NCBI GenBank assembly: GCA_032209605.1
Contig: JASFXZ010000028.1
Coordinates: 372,001-436,000 of the forward strand
Reading direction: 5' to 3'
Source of the DNA: Mactromeris polynyma
Lineage: Eukaryota > Mollusca > Bivalvia > Venerida > Mactridae
DNA length: 64,000 nucleotides
The notes below the pieces were generated by a model. The model made no database searches and was not told the DNA's origin. It saw nothing but the letters and a program-made list of their open reading frames with translations. Positions 22,220-35,000 of the stretch are shown piece after piece (the stretch's first letter is position 1; each line of letters opens with the position of its first letter). A program made the position numbers and the translations under genes.

Positions 22220-22250
22220 ATGGTTAAAAATGTTTGCATAAAGTGCAACA
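22220..22250 (+). CDS. Candidate first coding exon, unknown gene (partial)
   Basis: The ATG sits in AAAAATGG context and encodes MVKNVCIKCN, then a split codon before GTGAGTATC, a strong 5' splice site at 22251. The CxxC pair would suit the start of a zinc-binding domain. The continuation is not identified. Acceptors at about 24923 and 29371 give a stop within 4 and 17 codons, so this may be a first exon whose partners lie in unrecognised sequence or the assembly gap, or a non-coding RNA. I do not recognise the product. Confidence 0.35.
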
Positions 22251-22748
22251 GTGAGTATCATATCCTAACTTTGCTTATATTTTCTTTGAGGGCGCTGAAA
22301 CCGACGTCCGATTTGAAGTTCAAAAGCGGCATATTTTGAAAAGAAATTCTGTCTATTCAGGCCTTCTTATTTGAAGTTTTATCGTTAAAATATAATACCT
22401 ATTTTGATTTATTGATTTGTAATGTGATCATATCGATAGGCAAATTAGAGGATGCATAGATCGACATTGGGCGTGATGATGAAGTTGACCTACTTTTGAA
22501 CTCATGACCTACTTTTTAGATTTTCATTGTTGACAAATCAGACATCGTATTATTCCTTGTGACGTTTGATATTATACATGTACAATAATATGCTGGAACC
22601 AAATTGCCAGTATTTCTCTTACAAGCAGTACCTTCGGCATGGTACTCATCCATTTAAAATATCTATCGACCAATGTGACATGTCAGCATCTCCTTAAATT
22701 TGGTCAAATAAAATGGATAATATGAAATTATTAATTACATATGTGTAC

Positions 22749-22965
22749 CACCTCGATAGCCTAGCGGTTGTGCGTCCGCTTCTGGATCAGTAGGTCTCAG
22801 GTTTGATCCCTGTCTGCGTCAATTTATACCGAACACTAAATGCAAATGGTACCAGTATCTCCCTTGCTTGATGCTCAGCATAAAAAAGGAAAGCTGGCTT
22901 ATCTCTTATGGCGATGGATAACATCAGGGATGAGGTGTTGATAGTGATTAATATAAGTTGCTAAA
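22749..22965 (+). mobile_element. tRNA-derived SINE, family S1
   Basis: The head has 'gatagcctagcggttgtgcg' (A box) and 'ggtctcaggtttgatccctg' (B box). The body ends 'gatggataacatcagggatg...gaggtgttga'. Reverse-orientation body copies appear near 24563 and 35636. Confidence 0.7.
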
Positions 22966-23559
22966 ACTTGTTTCACTTAATCAACCTAAAATAAATTAAT
23001 GATGCAGAGCATACAGAGCTCTGTAAGTATCTTAAAAGATTTTTATTGATAAACGCGCCGGTTTTTTCGTGAAAGGCTGTTGTTGAAAGTTTTAGTGGAG
23101 GCATTTTTTAAAGTTTTGAAACCTTGAGCTTTCAATTGCAGGACTTTCTTACCAATTTATAGCAATGTTTAACTGTATTTTGAAGTAAATACAAGAGTGA
23201 AAACAGTCATCAATTCACGTAATCATTTGATGAACTTAAAAGTGTGTCCCTCTCAGTTAGGTTGACCTAGATCCATTTCGTGTTTCGTACCCAAAATATT
23301 TCGACCCTTGTTCAGCTATTGCATGAATGACCCTGGTGTTTCATACATTGCGCAGTACAGTCACAGTTTCTATTGCTAGTATATTACATGATTTTTAATC
23401 TTTAATTGGTCATCAGTAATCAATTGTTGTTTTAATTAAAACACACACTACAGTTTACTTAATAAGCTCAAACATTTGACTGCTAGCGCCGGATTTAAAG
23501 CTATAACCATGCATGGTTTGCCTAAATTTGTCTTCTATGCCGTAATCATAACCACACGG

Positions 23560-24170
23560 TCACCGTTAATTTTTTTAAGGATAGTACTGAAACTCCATAT
23601 GGCAAAGCATGATGCTGCCACCATGCAGACTCTGAGCAGTGACGCAGTTCCTATCTGATACCGTTTTTTTGCCAAAATTAGACACCTCAGGGTCGCATTA
23701 GCACTGAAACTTAAGCAGGCACTGCCCATTGCTCAAATATGCAACTATCATCGCTCGATAAACAGCTGCCACTATGCAGACCCGGTGCAGTCCCTGTCTG
23801 ATTATAACGTCTTCTTTGCCTAGTCCATGTGTGAAGGCTGCGGCCATGGCCGAGTGGTTAGTTCACTCGCCTTGTAACAGGGAGGTCTGGGTTTAAATCT
23901 CAGTTGCAGCAGGTCATACACTATATAAAATATTGACTTTCCTCCACATGTGGTTGTCAGCTTGTGGAAGGGTAGTTAGCACTGCTAATATGGTTAGGAA
24001 AACCAGCTGCCGTATATTATTATTGAACTGAAATACTGATGAAAAACAGCGTAAAACCCAATGCAACAAACAAATCTTTCCATGTCTTATTTCATATTCT
24101 TCGCCAAAATTACCCGATGCACAGTCCCTAACTGAAGCATTAGATTATAACTACTCTAGATAACTGCCCT
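23560..24170. repeat. ~165-bp tandem units interrupted by a SINE
   Basis: 'ctgccaccatgcagactctg...gcagttcctatctgata' recurs about 165 bp later as 'ctgccactatgcagacccgg...gcagtccctgtctgatta'. A third partial unit lies beyond the SINE at 23836-24075. Confidence 0.6.
23836..24075 (+). mobile_element. tRNA-derived SINE, family S2
   Basis: The head contains 'catggccgagtggttagttc' (A box) and 'ggtctgggtttaaatctcag' (B box), followed by a ~150-bp body ending in 'aaaacccaatgcaacaaaca'. Confidence 0.7.
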
Positions 24171-24562
24171 AATTAAAATTACATTTTGTCTTCTTTATAT
24201 ATCCTCACGCTTTTACTGTGTAATCTAAAACTACATGTGCTTGTTTCATGTGGAAATTGTAATAATTATATTTTAAATTATTCATGTATTTACCAGGGAT
24301 CATCATCAGAGTAATGCTGTTAGTTTGATGCTTGCTTTCCTTGTCAGCAGTGCCAACCAACTCAATAAATACTCTATGTTGGACAACTGAGATGACAAGT
24401 TGAGAATGCATACATCAATACATTTGGATTACTAGTAAGTTAATATTATCCAAAATGCAGAAGGTACAGTAAATTTAGCATTTCTTTTACAAGTATTATT
24501 TTGGTCTACAATAGAACAAGTTTTTATTATAAAATTCAATAACTTATGAGCTAAGCTATTAG

Positions 24563-24740
24563 CTCTTGACACCTCATTTATGATGGTATCCACCAAAATA
24601 ATGGTATGAGAGAGGAGAAACCAGTTGTTACTCTGGATGCTCAGCATCATGCAAGCAATAGAAACACTGGAAGACTGGTACCATTGTTCTCTATGTCTTT
24701 CATATGATATGCAGCCATGGAGCAAACCCCATACCAACCG
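24563..24740 (-). repeat. SINE S1 body fragment
   Basis: 'cttgacacctcatttatgat' and 'gatgctcagcatcatgcaag' match the S1 body in reverse orientation and also the copy at 35636-35800. No tRNA-like head is present. Confidence 0.55.
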
Positions 24741-25186
24741 CACTACCTGTGTATCTTTAATTCAGGGCAGTCTTTCAAGATATAGCATCACACATTTACG
24801 CTAGCAACTCTAGTTGTTTACTATTCTGGCCTAATGTATTGGTCGACACACTGTAATGATATTCATTGTATAAAACCATACTTGATTTTACAACGTATAG
24901 TGAAGTGAATTATTATTTTTCAGGTTCGAAATCTTGAGAGAACAGTGTTTGTTCTGTGAATAAAACAAACCATTCTTACTTGATGGTTTCGGCGCAGCCC
25001 TGCACAATTGTGGAGAATCAATGATGTTAGAACAAACAATACAGTTCAAGCTTTACCAGGAGAATTAACGGTAAATAATTTAATAAAGATTGAGCCTATG
25101 AGTTTCTCTTACTCCCTATTATAGGATAGAAGGAAATATTACAGGCTATATGTCTGGCAATAACAGACATATGTGTAGATAAATGA

Positions 25187-27290
25187 CAAACATGACTGAA
25201 GTGTATGATTGAATGACCAAACAACATGACTGATTGAAACATATGTCTAACTTAAACATGTCACTCACTGAAACTTGAAAATAAAACTGAAACATATGAC
25301 TGACTGAAATGTACAAATTACTAGCATAACATATGAAATGAGCGACTTAACACAAAGTACTGAATGACACATGTGACTGACTGAAACACTTTACAGACTG
25401 ACTTACTGACAAAATTACTGACTGAAACCTATTACTGACCTAAACATATACCTGACTTAAACAGATGACTGACTTAAACCTTTGAACAACTGAAACACAT
25501 GACTTTCTGAACCTGTGACTGACTGAAACGAATGACTGACTTAAAGTTATGACCAACTGAAACACATGACTGACTTTAACACTTGACTGGCTGAAACACA
25601 TGACTGACTGATTTACAAATATGTCTGAATTAAACCCGTGACTGACTCAAAAAGTATACTTGACTTAAAAAGATGAGTGACTTAAACCTTTGACCAACTG
25701 AAACAAAATACTGACTGTAACACACGACTGACTGAAACACATGAATGACTGACTTACAAATGTGACTGACTGAAACCCCTGACTGACTCAATCATACATC
25801 TGACTTAAATAGATGACTGACTTTAACCTTTGACTGACTTAAACATACACATGACTTGAACCTTTGACCAACTAAAAATATGACTGACTGAAACACATGA
25901 CTGACTGAAACTTATGACCTACTGTACCACATCACTGCCTGAAACACATGACTTACTTACATTAGCCTGACTAAAACATATGACTGACTGAAACTCATGA
26001 CTGACTTCAACTTATTACCGAATGAAACACATTACTGACTGTAACACAAGACTGACTGAGACACTTGACTGACTGAAACCCATGACCGACTTAAACATAC
26101 TATTGACTTTAACCTTTCACCAACTGTAACACATGACTGATTGAAACACAAGACTGACTGAAACAAATTACTGACTTACAACAATTGCCTGAGTAAAACA
26201 TATGACTGACTGTACCTTTGACTGATTGAAACACAACACTGACTGAAACACATGACTGACTTACAACAATTGCCTAACTTTAACTTAGGACTCACTGAAA
26301 CATATGACTGACTGTGACACATGACTGACTGTAACCCATGACTGACTTTAACTTAGGACCGACTAAGACACATGACTGATCGTAACACATGACTGACTGT
26401 AACCCATGACTAACTGTAACACATGACTGACTTTAACTTAGGACCGACTAAGACACATGACTGACCGTAACACAAGACTGACTGAAATATATGACATACT
26501 GTAACACTTGACTGACTAAAACCTTTAACTGACTGTAACACATCACTGATTGAAACACATGACTGACTGAAACATATAACTTACTGTAACCCATGACTGA
26601 CTTTAACTTAGGACCCACTTAAACATATGACTGACTGTAACATGTGACTGACTGTAACACATGTCTTAAATAAACTTTCGACTGACTGAGACTCTTGACT
26701 GACTGCAACACATGGCTGACTGAAACATATGACTTAATTAAACTTTTGACTGACTGAGACTCCTGACTGACTGTAACCCATGACTGACTTTAACTTAGGA
26801 CCCACTGAAAAAATTACTGTTCAGGTGACTGACTGTATCACATGACTTAATTAAACTTTCAACTGACTGAGACACATGACTGACCTCATGCCTAATTGAA
26901 ACGCATGTCTGACTGTAACATAAGATTAAAAAAAAGTGTGTCTGATTGAATCACATGACTGACTGTAACACATGACTGACTTAAACATATGACTGAATGA
27001 ATCATATTAATTTCTGATACCCATTGCTGAGGGAAACACATACAAAACGGAAACACTCGACTGACAGAATCATGTGTCTGACTGAAACACATGACCTGAC
27101 TAAAACATATGACTGACTGTATCATATGGCTGAAGGAGACATATGACTGACTAAGATATAAATGACAGAAACATATGAGTGACTTAAACAAGTGACTGAC
27201 TGACACAAATGACTAACTTACATCATATGACTCACTGTCACACATGAACATAAAACATCTGACTTACTGAAACTCATGACATATGGATAC
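25187..27290. repeat. Diverged 17-bp minisatellite (GACTGACT-rich)
   Basis: Endless variants of a 17-bp unit 'acacatgactgactgaa' with scattered changes. This is the old, degenerate part of the array that becomes homogeneous after 27290. Confidence 0.9.
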
Positions 27291-28425
27291 ATGTGACTGA
27301 CTTAAACATATGACTGACAAAAACATGTGTCTTACCGCAACTCATGACTGATGGATACATGTGACTGACAAAAACATATGACTGACAAAAACGTGTGTCT
27401 GACTGCAACTCATGACTGATGGATACATGTGACTGACAAAAACATATGACTGACAAAAACGTGTGTCTGACTGCAACTCATGACTGATGGATACATGTGA
27501 CTGACAAAAACATATGACTGACAAAAACGTGTGTCTGACTGCAACTCATGACTGATGGATACATGTGACTGACAAAAACATATGACTGACAAAAACGTGT
27601 GTCTGACTGCAACTCATGACTGATGGATACATGTGACTGACTTAAACATATGACTGACAAAAACATGTGTCTTACCGCAACTCATGACTGATGGATACAT
27701 GTGACTGACAAAAACATATGACTGACAAAAACGTGTGTCTGACTGCAACTCATGACTGATGGATACATGTGACTGACAAAAACATATGACTGACAAAAAC
27801 GTGTGTCTGACTGCAACTCATGACTGATGGATACATGTGACTGACAAAAACATATGACTGACAAAAACGTGTGTCTGACTGCAACTCATGACTGATGGAT
27901 ACATGTGACTGACAAAAACATATGACTGACAAAAACGTGTGTCTGACTGCAACTCATGACTGATGGATACATGTGACTGACTTAAACATATGACTGACAA
28001 AAACATGTGTCTTACCGCAACTCATGACTGATGGATACATGTGACTGACAAAAACATATGACTGACAAAAACGCACGTGTGTCTGACTGCAACTCATGAC
28101 TGATGGATACATGTGACTGACAAAAACATATGACTGACAAAAACGTGTGTCTGACTGCAACTCATGACTGATGGATACATGTGACTGACTTAAACATATG
28201 ACTGACAAAAACATGTGTCTTACCGCAACTCATGACTGATGGATACATGTGACTGACAAAAACATATGACTGACAAAAACATGTGTCTGACTGTAACTCA
28301 TGACTGACTTAAACATATGCCTGACTAAAACATATGACTGACAAAAACGTGTGTCTGACTGCAACTCATGACTGACTTAAACATATGCCTGACTAAAACA
28401 TATAACTGACAGAATCATTCATCTG
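27290..28425. repeat. 68-bp higher-order satellite
   Basis: Four 17-bp variants form a near-identical 68-bp unit (landmark 'aactcatgactgatggatac'). A variant unit with 'catgtgtcttaccgcaactc' recurs about every 340 bp (five units) at about 27320, 27660 and 28000. The array therefore has 17, 68 and 340-bp levels. After 28290 it decays again. Confidence 0.93.
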
Positions 28426-28520
28426 ACTAAAATACATTATCCGAAGTTAACATATGACTAACTGTAACATATGACTGAATGAAAAATAAGTATTACTAAT
28501 TGAAACACATTCCTTTTAGA

Positions 28521-29640
28521 AACATATGAGTGAAGGAACATTTGTGTTGGACACAAATGCTGTAGTAACCTAGATCCCTTGATGAGGAACTGAAGCAGTA
28601 TAATGTCATTACATGGAGAGATGTGCAGTACTGTGTAGTTATAGATTTTATAACCTATTAATTATCTTGTCATAATGATTTTGATTTAAAATAATTTTGG
28701 AACCAATTTCTAGTAGTTTTATGCACACAAATAATAAAAAGTATAAAATTTGGTGTCCTTAAATCAAATGCAAGATGGAATATTGTTATGCAATGACAAG
28801 AAGCACATAATAGGCTATAATCATCGCACTCAAATCACAAAATTTAAAATACTCTTTGGTCTATGAACAGTGCATCATACCACTGAGTAATGTATGGGTA
28901 CTATAAAATGTAGAAAGCTATGAGTGACTTGCATATTGTCTGTGTCCAAAAATGTTTTTAAATTGTGGTCACTGTTGTAAGCTGGAAAGAAAAAGTAGGT
29001 ACTTATTTGAAATAGTTTCTCCTGTATCTAAATTCCAGTCATTTTATGTAGTTTTGGATCATAAGCTGGCACTATGTGAATCGAGACTGTAAGTCTTAGC
29101 AAGATGCAAACTATTGACCTTATGTATTCCTAATGCTGATCCATAACTACTCCATATTGGAAGAGTTTTAAAGAGTACACAATAAGTTTGAGTGTAATAT
29201 GAGATACAGGAAAAATAGTCTTTACTAGGGTTGATGAGTGACTGTAGCACCTAGAAGCAAGTTTCAAGATTATTTTTCTATTTCATAATACACATGTCCA
29301 TGTATTATAATTTATAATTTCACTTTTGGTCTCTTAATGTTTTGACATGTGTCTACATGATTATTTTTCAGTTTTAAAAAAGTGTGAAAGACAAGTTTTG
29401 TTAATGGGAGCAATATTTCCCTAGTTGATGGTTTTACAGTCAATAATGGACTATCAAGGATAATGGAAACAGTTGAAACAGCAGTGTCAGACTTGTGATG
29501 GTAATGAAACCTGCTTGACTATCTGATTGTTTTTTTACTGTATTTATTTTACTTACAGAATTATTGAAGTTAAATAAGTGACTTGTTTGTTGAGCTAAAT
29601 GTCAGATTAACACTATTTTAACAGTCATATATTAGAGCTT
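28521..29640. other. No gene seen
   Basis: AT-rich sequence between two minisatellites. Acceptor-like sites exist on the plus strand (about 29371 and 29560), but the frames they open close quickly. Confidence 0.5.
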
Positions 29641-29647
29641 GTTGTGG

Positions 29648-31005
29648 TAAAGTGGAGCAAGTGGTACAGTGTGGTACAGTGGAGCAAGTGGAACAGTGGA
29701 GCAAGTGGTACAGTGGAGCAAGTGATACAGTGGAGCAAGTGGTAAAGTGGAGCAAGTGGTACAGTGTGGTACAGTGGAGCAAGTGGAACAGTGGAGCAAG
29801 TGGTACAGTGGAGCAAGTGGTAAAGTGGAGCAAGTGGTACAGTGTGGTACAGTGGAGCAAGTGGTACAGTGGAGCAAGTGGTACAGTGGAGCAAGTGGAA
29901 CAGTGGAGCAAGTGGTACAGTAGAGTAAGTGGTACAGTGGAGCAAGTGGTACAGTGGAGCAAGTGGTACAGTGGAGCAAGTGGTACAGTGGAGCAAGTGG
30001 TACAGTAGAGTAAGTGATACAGTAGAGCTAATGGTACAGTGGAGCTAGTGGTACAGTGGAGCAAGTGGTACAATGGAGCAAGTGGTACAGTGGAGAAAGT
30101 GGTACAGTGGAGCAAGTGATACAGTGGAGCTTATGGTACAGTGGAGAAAGTGGTACAGTGGTACAGTGGAGCAAGTGATACAGTTGAGCAAGTGGTACAA
30201 TGGAGCAAGTGGTACAGTGGAGCTAGTGGTACAGTGGAGCAAGTGGTACAGTGGAGCAAGTGGTACAGTGGAGCTAGTGATACAGTGGAGCAAGTGGAAC
30301 AGTGGAGCAAGTGGTACAGTGGAGCTTATGGTACAGTGGAGAAAGTGGTACAGTGGTACAGTGGAGCAAGTGATACAGTTGAGCAAGTGGTACAATGGAG
30401 CAAGTGGTACAGTGGAGCTAGTGGTACAGTGGAGCAAGTGGTACAGTGGAGCAAGTGGTACAGTGGAGCTAATGGTACAGTGGAGCTAGTGGTACAGTGG
30501 AGCAAGTGGTACAATGGAGCAAGTGGTACAGTGGAGAAAGTGGTACAGTGGAGCAAGTGATACAGTGGAGCTTATGGTACAGTGGAGAAAGTGGTACAGT
30601 GGTACAGTGGAGCAAGTGATACAGTTGAGCAAGTGGTACAATGGAGCAAGTGGTACAGTGGAGCTAGTGGTACAGTGGAGCAAGTGGTACAGTGGAGCAA
30701 GTGGTACAGTGGAGCTAATGGTACAGTGGAGCTAGTGGTACAGTGGAGCAAGTGGTACAATGGAGCAAGTGGTACAGTGGAGAAAGTGGTACAGTGGTAC
30801 AATGGAGCAAGTGGTACAGTGGAGCAGGTGGTACAATGGAGCAAGTGGTACAGTGGTGCAGTGGAGTATTTGGTACAGTGGAGCTAGTGATACTGTGGAT
30901 TTAGTGGTACTGTGTACCTTGTGGCATATTGGAGCCAATGGTACAGTGGAGTAAGTGGTTCATTTGAGCAACTGGTACAGTGTAGATAGTGGTACGGTGG
31001 TGCTA
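29648..31005. repeat. 17-bp minisatellite, TGGTACAGTGGAGCAAG
   Basis: About 80 copies of a 17-bp unit with variants (ttatgg, gataca, gttgag) that recur as longer blocks, for example from about 30128, 30323 and 30569. Every frame is open on both strands because 17 is not a multiple of 3. The ORFs it creates are artefacts. Confidence 0.95.
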
Positions 31006-31255
31006 GTATTGGGTTATATGAGGTTGAAAACTAGGTCATTTAGTCAAATCATAGAAAAACTTTGAAACCCTAGAGGTTACAATTTCATCCTTATCTTTTG
31101 AAACTTTGTCACAATGATCATCTCTAATAAATTAAGGTAAATATTGATATTGTGTCATTTTGGTTAGAAACTAGGTCATTAAGTCAAATCATAGTCAAAA
31201 CGGTGGTATGCATTATAGGCTGGTCTTTTCACTGTATCTTAGTAAAAGTTGGTCG

Positions 31256-31700
31256 CACTAGCGGATTCAAGGGGGGGCGCACCCGGCGCGCGCCCCCCCT
31301 AAAATCGCCGGAGCATAGGTTTTTTGTGTTTCATTCTGAGTGATAGAACATGATAAAAAAAATTTCTTGCTCGCTTCGCTCGCATAATACCTTATTGGAA
31401 TAAACTTCATATCAGTACAAAAAAAGGTTTGTGGTGCAAGGAAAACTCACACATTTTTTCTAGCTCGCATCGCTCACTTTGTACCTTTAATGGACTAGAC
31501 CTTAGTACATAAAAAGGTTTGTGGAATGCTTTATAGATAACGTATTTGTTTCTAGCTCGCATATTACTATTATTGCAATATTCCTTGGTACAAAATGAGT
31601 TTTAGCTGAATGATGCATATGTAAACATTGCGATTTTTTTCTAGCTCTCTTCTCTCGCATATTATCTTTATTGGTCATTATTATCAAATAAAGAACGATT
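31256..31700. repeat. ~92-bp repeat 'ttctagctcgcatcgctc' with a GC-rich hairpin at its head
   Basis: 'aagggggggcgcacccggcg' followed by 'cgcgccccccct' forms a GC hairpin at 31268-31303. Then 'tagctcgcatcgctc'-type boxes recur at about 31366, 31458, 31548 and 31639. Confidence 0.7.
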
Positions 31701-31740
31701 TTATGGATTATGCTGCTTGAATAATTATTTTTCAAGCTTG

Positions 31741-31940
31741 NNNNNNNNNNNNNNNNNNNNNNNNNNNNNNNNNNNNNNNNNNNNNNNNNNNNNNNNNNNN
31801 NNNNNNNNNNNNNNNNNNNNNNNNNNNNNNNNNNNNNNNNNNNNNNNNNNNNNNNNNNNNNNNNNNNNNNNNNNNNNNNNNNNNNNNNNNNNNNNNNNNN
31901 NNNNNNNNNNNNNNNNNNNNNNNNNNNNNNNNNNNNNNNN
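31741..31940. other. Assembly gap (200 N)
   Basis: Exactly 200 unknown bases. A round number usually marks a gap of estimated or arbitrary size. The 3' exon or exons of the SGNH/zinc-finger gene may fall here or beyond. Confidence 0.99.
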
Positions 31941-32094
31941 TATAAGCTGTAAGAAATTGTTGACACAAAACCTAAAGTAATGTAGTATAAACTATATAAC
32001 ACAAATATGCCTGTTCCTGACTAAAGCACACATTAAATAATAAATATTTTCTGAATTGCACAATTGTCTGGAGAAATAAATTGTTGAAACATAC

Positions 32095-35000
32095 TGTAGT
32101 TTGTGAAAGTCTACATGCAGCTTTCTGAGAAGAAGATTCAGGTGCAGCCTTTTGGTTGACATGGCGCCGGATCACATGGTCTAGAAGAAAGTCCTCCCTC
32201 GAACATCTGACTTTACACTCTGGACATGGCAACCATATCTTTCATAAAAACAGATAATTTCATAAATTCATCATAATTATAGAGTAAAACTTTATTCTTA
32301 TTAAATTGTTTAATGTTTTACAATTTAATAAGAATAAAGGCCATGTGAATTCTAGGACAGAGGTACCTGATTCAAGGACAGCATAACTAAGACCTTAAAC
32401 TTACCATTAATAATTTCTAGTATTTGCAAACAGGTTAGACTTACTTTGTCCCTAGTTTTAAATTAATACTTTTTATACAGTAGTCACATGCAGTCACAGA
32501 TTGGTCATTCAATTTTCACATTTCTCATAGTTAGCAGGGTACTTTTATCATGTTCACATAAAAGACATAATGTCTAACATACCACTGCATTGTTTCACCC
32601 TGAGATAGGTTCAGGAATATTTTATTACAAATCATAATCTTACCATAAACATAACTATGCATAAGCCAACTAATTACCTGGTTTCTTGACAATCTGGTCC
32701 TTTGGTTAACAATGCGTCTCGATTTAGGCTGTGTTTCACAAGGCGTGGTTGATTCCTTTCTTTTCTACAAAACAATTTCAATCATTATGTTTTAAAGGAA
32801 AATAAATTTAAAAATCTTGAAATACATAACTCACTTTAACTATGTGAATCAACATATGTTCTTTCATTGTTTATATAATAAAGATTCATCATAATCTGGG
32901 GACTATATACATTTCATTAAAACTTTAATCAACAGCACTACAAGAAGTAAAATATTCTTTGTTGTATTCCTGACAACTAAAGATTATTTAAATCTATACT
33001 TACTGAACATGCTCCTGATGTCATTGAAGCTGGAATCTCTATTGCCACATCATTGGTCAGGCAAACAACTACATAATCTAGTGGTTGCTTTACACTCCTA
33101 CAATATTGATGACAAAAACTTATTTAACACTTTTAAGCTTGAAGATTACTAATGATTGCCAAATGTACCAGGTTCAAACCCAGGCCACCACATACCAAAT
33201 TCATTACTCTTACTTATGCGGGCTTTATACAACCATTTTACTGGTATGCTTATCAAAGTAACCAAACTTTATTGTCAAATTTATTTATTATAACAGATAA
33301 TCACAGTAACAAAGGCCAACACAATAAGGGTAGTTATTGAAAGACTCATCATAACTTGCTTGCTTATTGCAAAGGTGGTACTTGTTACAATACAGTCTAA
33401 TTATACTGGTAAGACGAGTCAGTCGGCATGATTTAACGGATATATAACATTCAAAAATGGATTTAACATTCCAAAGTAACAAAACTTGAATCAAACTGGA
33501 TTAAACATTCCAAAGTAACAAAACTTGAATCAAACTAACAATTAAACAAACAAGAGGACCTCAGAGCCGCTCATCTCTAAGACTCATGAAGATTAAACAA
33601 AAATATGGCCCATAGATCAAAATATCAAATTTCAGGCACTTATAGGGGCTGTTATTCTAGAACCTTTAGATCTTATGGTTTTGTTATAAGTATAGCCTCA
33701 TTCTTCTTTTGAGCAGACAAAACTTAATGTCTGGTCTTTGCAGGGGCTGTTACTCTAGAAACAATAGTGGAATGGTAGTCATTTGAATAAATTGGGGTCA
33801 TATGCTTAAGTCTTAAATCAAATGTCATCAGCACTTCTATCCTGCAGATCAAGTGTTGACACTTGTACAGACAATGAGTGATCACAAAACACACATTTGT
33901 CACTATGAGACAGGTGAGCTAAATTTAACTTCAATAATAACAACTTCTTTAAATTTATACATCATGTCACATTTCCTTGCAAACTGAAAATTGTATTATG
34001 AATATTATACATAATTATGACATTAACAGGAGTATACATGTAGGAACAGTTTTGAAGTTGAAGCATAACTTGTCATAAATAGTGTACTTCTGTTACCTTA
34101 TGTTTAAAGATGATACATTAAATGGTTAGAAAGTTATAAAGAAATCTCATGAATGAAAAATGTGGACCAACAGACAGAGGCTTACTACAGGGCACTTATA
34201 ACAATAAAATATAGGTAACAAGTCCAAGAAAATAGAAAATTCAATTCATTACCTTCTTTTTCAGCCATCGTTTGCGACCTTGTTTAAATATGCGCTTCTC
34301 ACTTTGTCCTGTTCTGTGATGTTTGCGCTTCCTACTCACAACCTGAGACAAAACGAATGCTTTATATTTATAATTTTCTATATGCCACATAACATATACA
34401 AGATTATGGTACAGTCAAATCTTATTACAATGACACCTGTCATACTGACAAATTCACATAACAATATCAATTTGATGGGGATCAATCTTTTACAACATAA
34501 CTTGGATTGGTTTTAACAGAATATTTGTATACCGACAAAAAAGTCGGAAACCAAAATTGCAATGTAAATGAAATTTTCAGTAGGATGATTTTAGTTTGTA
34601 ACTATACTTGGAAATATGTACATGAACCCTCAGCTCACGAAATGTCAATATATACTCCCATTCAATATTCTACATTTTTCTACTGAAATTCAGTATACCA
34701 ACATTTTCGATTTATCACTATTTTTCTCAGTAACAAACAGTGTTGTTATATCGAGTCCTGACTGTATTACAAATAAATAAGATTTTTCTTATCTTAAAAT
34801 GCAGAAAACTTATATACAATCCTGTCAATAAACAAAGTTAATGTATAAATGATTACCTTCTTATTTCTGGGTTTCCTACATTTTTCAACTTGCTCCATAG
34901 TTTCCATATCTCCTGAAACAAACTAAAACAAAGAAAAAGAGTAAGAACATGTCAATCATCATACAATATACTTGTTCTATTAGGTTTCCTGACGTTTTTC

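Noticed and set aside
24920..25000. Second exon of the MVKNVCIKCN gene
   Set aside because: The acceptor is good, but the joined frame stops after four codons. Not enough to claim a gene.
26892..28214. Repeated ~60-residue minus-strand ORFs (FCQSHVSISHELQSD)
   Set aside because: Artefacts of the 68-bp satellite; no splice or signal features.
27290..28425. Regular repeats resembling a CRISPR array
   Set aside because: There are no unique spacers: the whole 68-bp unit repeats, and the genome is animal.
29618..30954. Many overlapping ORFs on both strands (VVQWSKWYSGAS, STVPLAPLYHLLHC)
   Set aside because: Products of the 17-bp minisatellite, open in all frames because the period is not a multiple of three.
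33131..33190. tRNA-like 'caggttcaaacccaggcc' patch
   Set aside because: There is a B-box-like stretch only; no A box or paired arms, so chance is likely.
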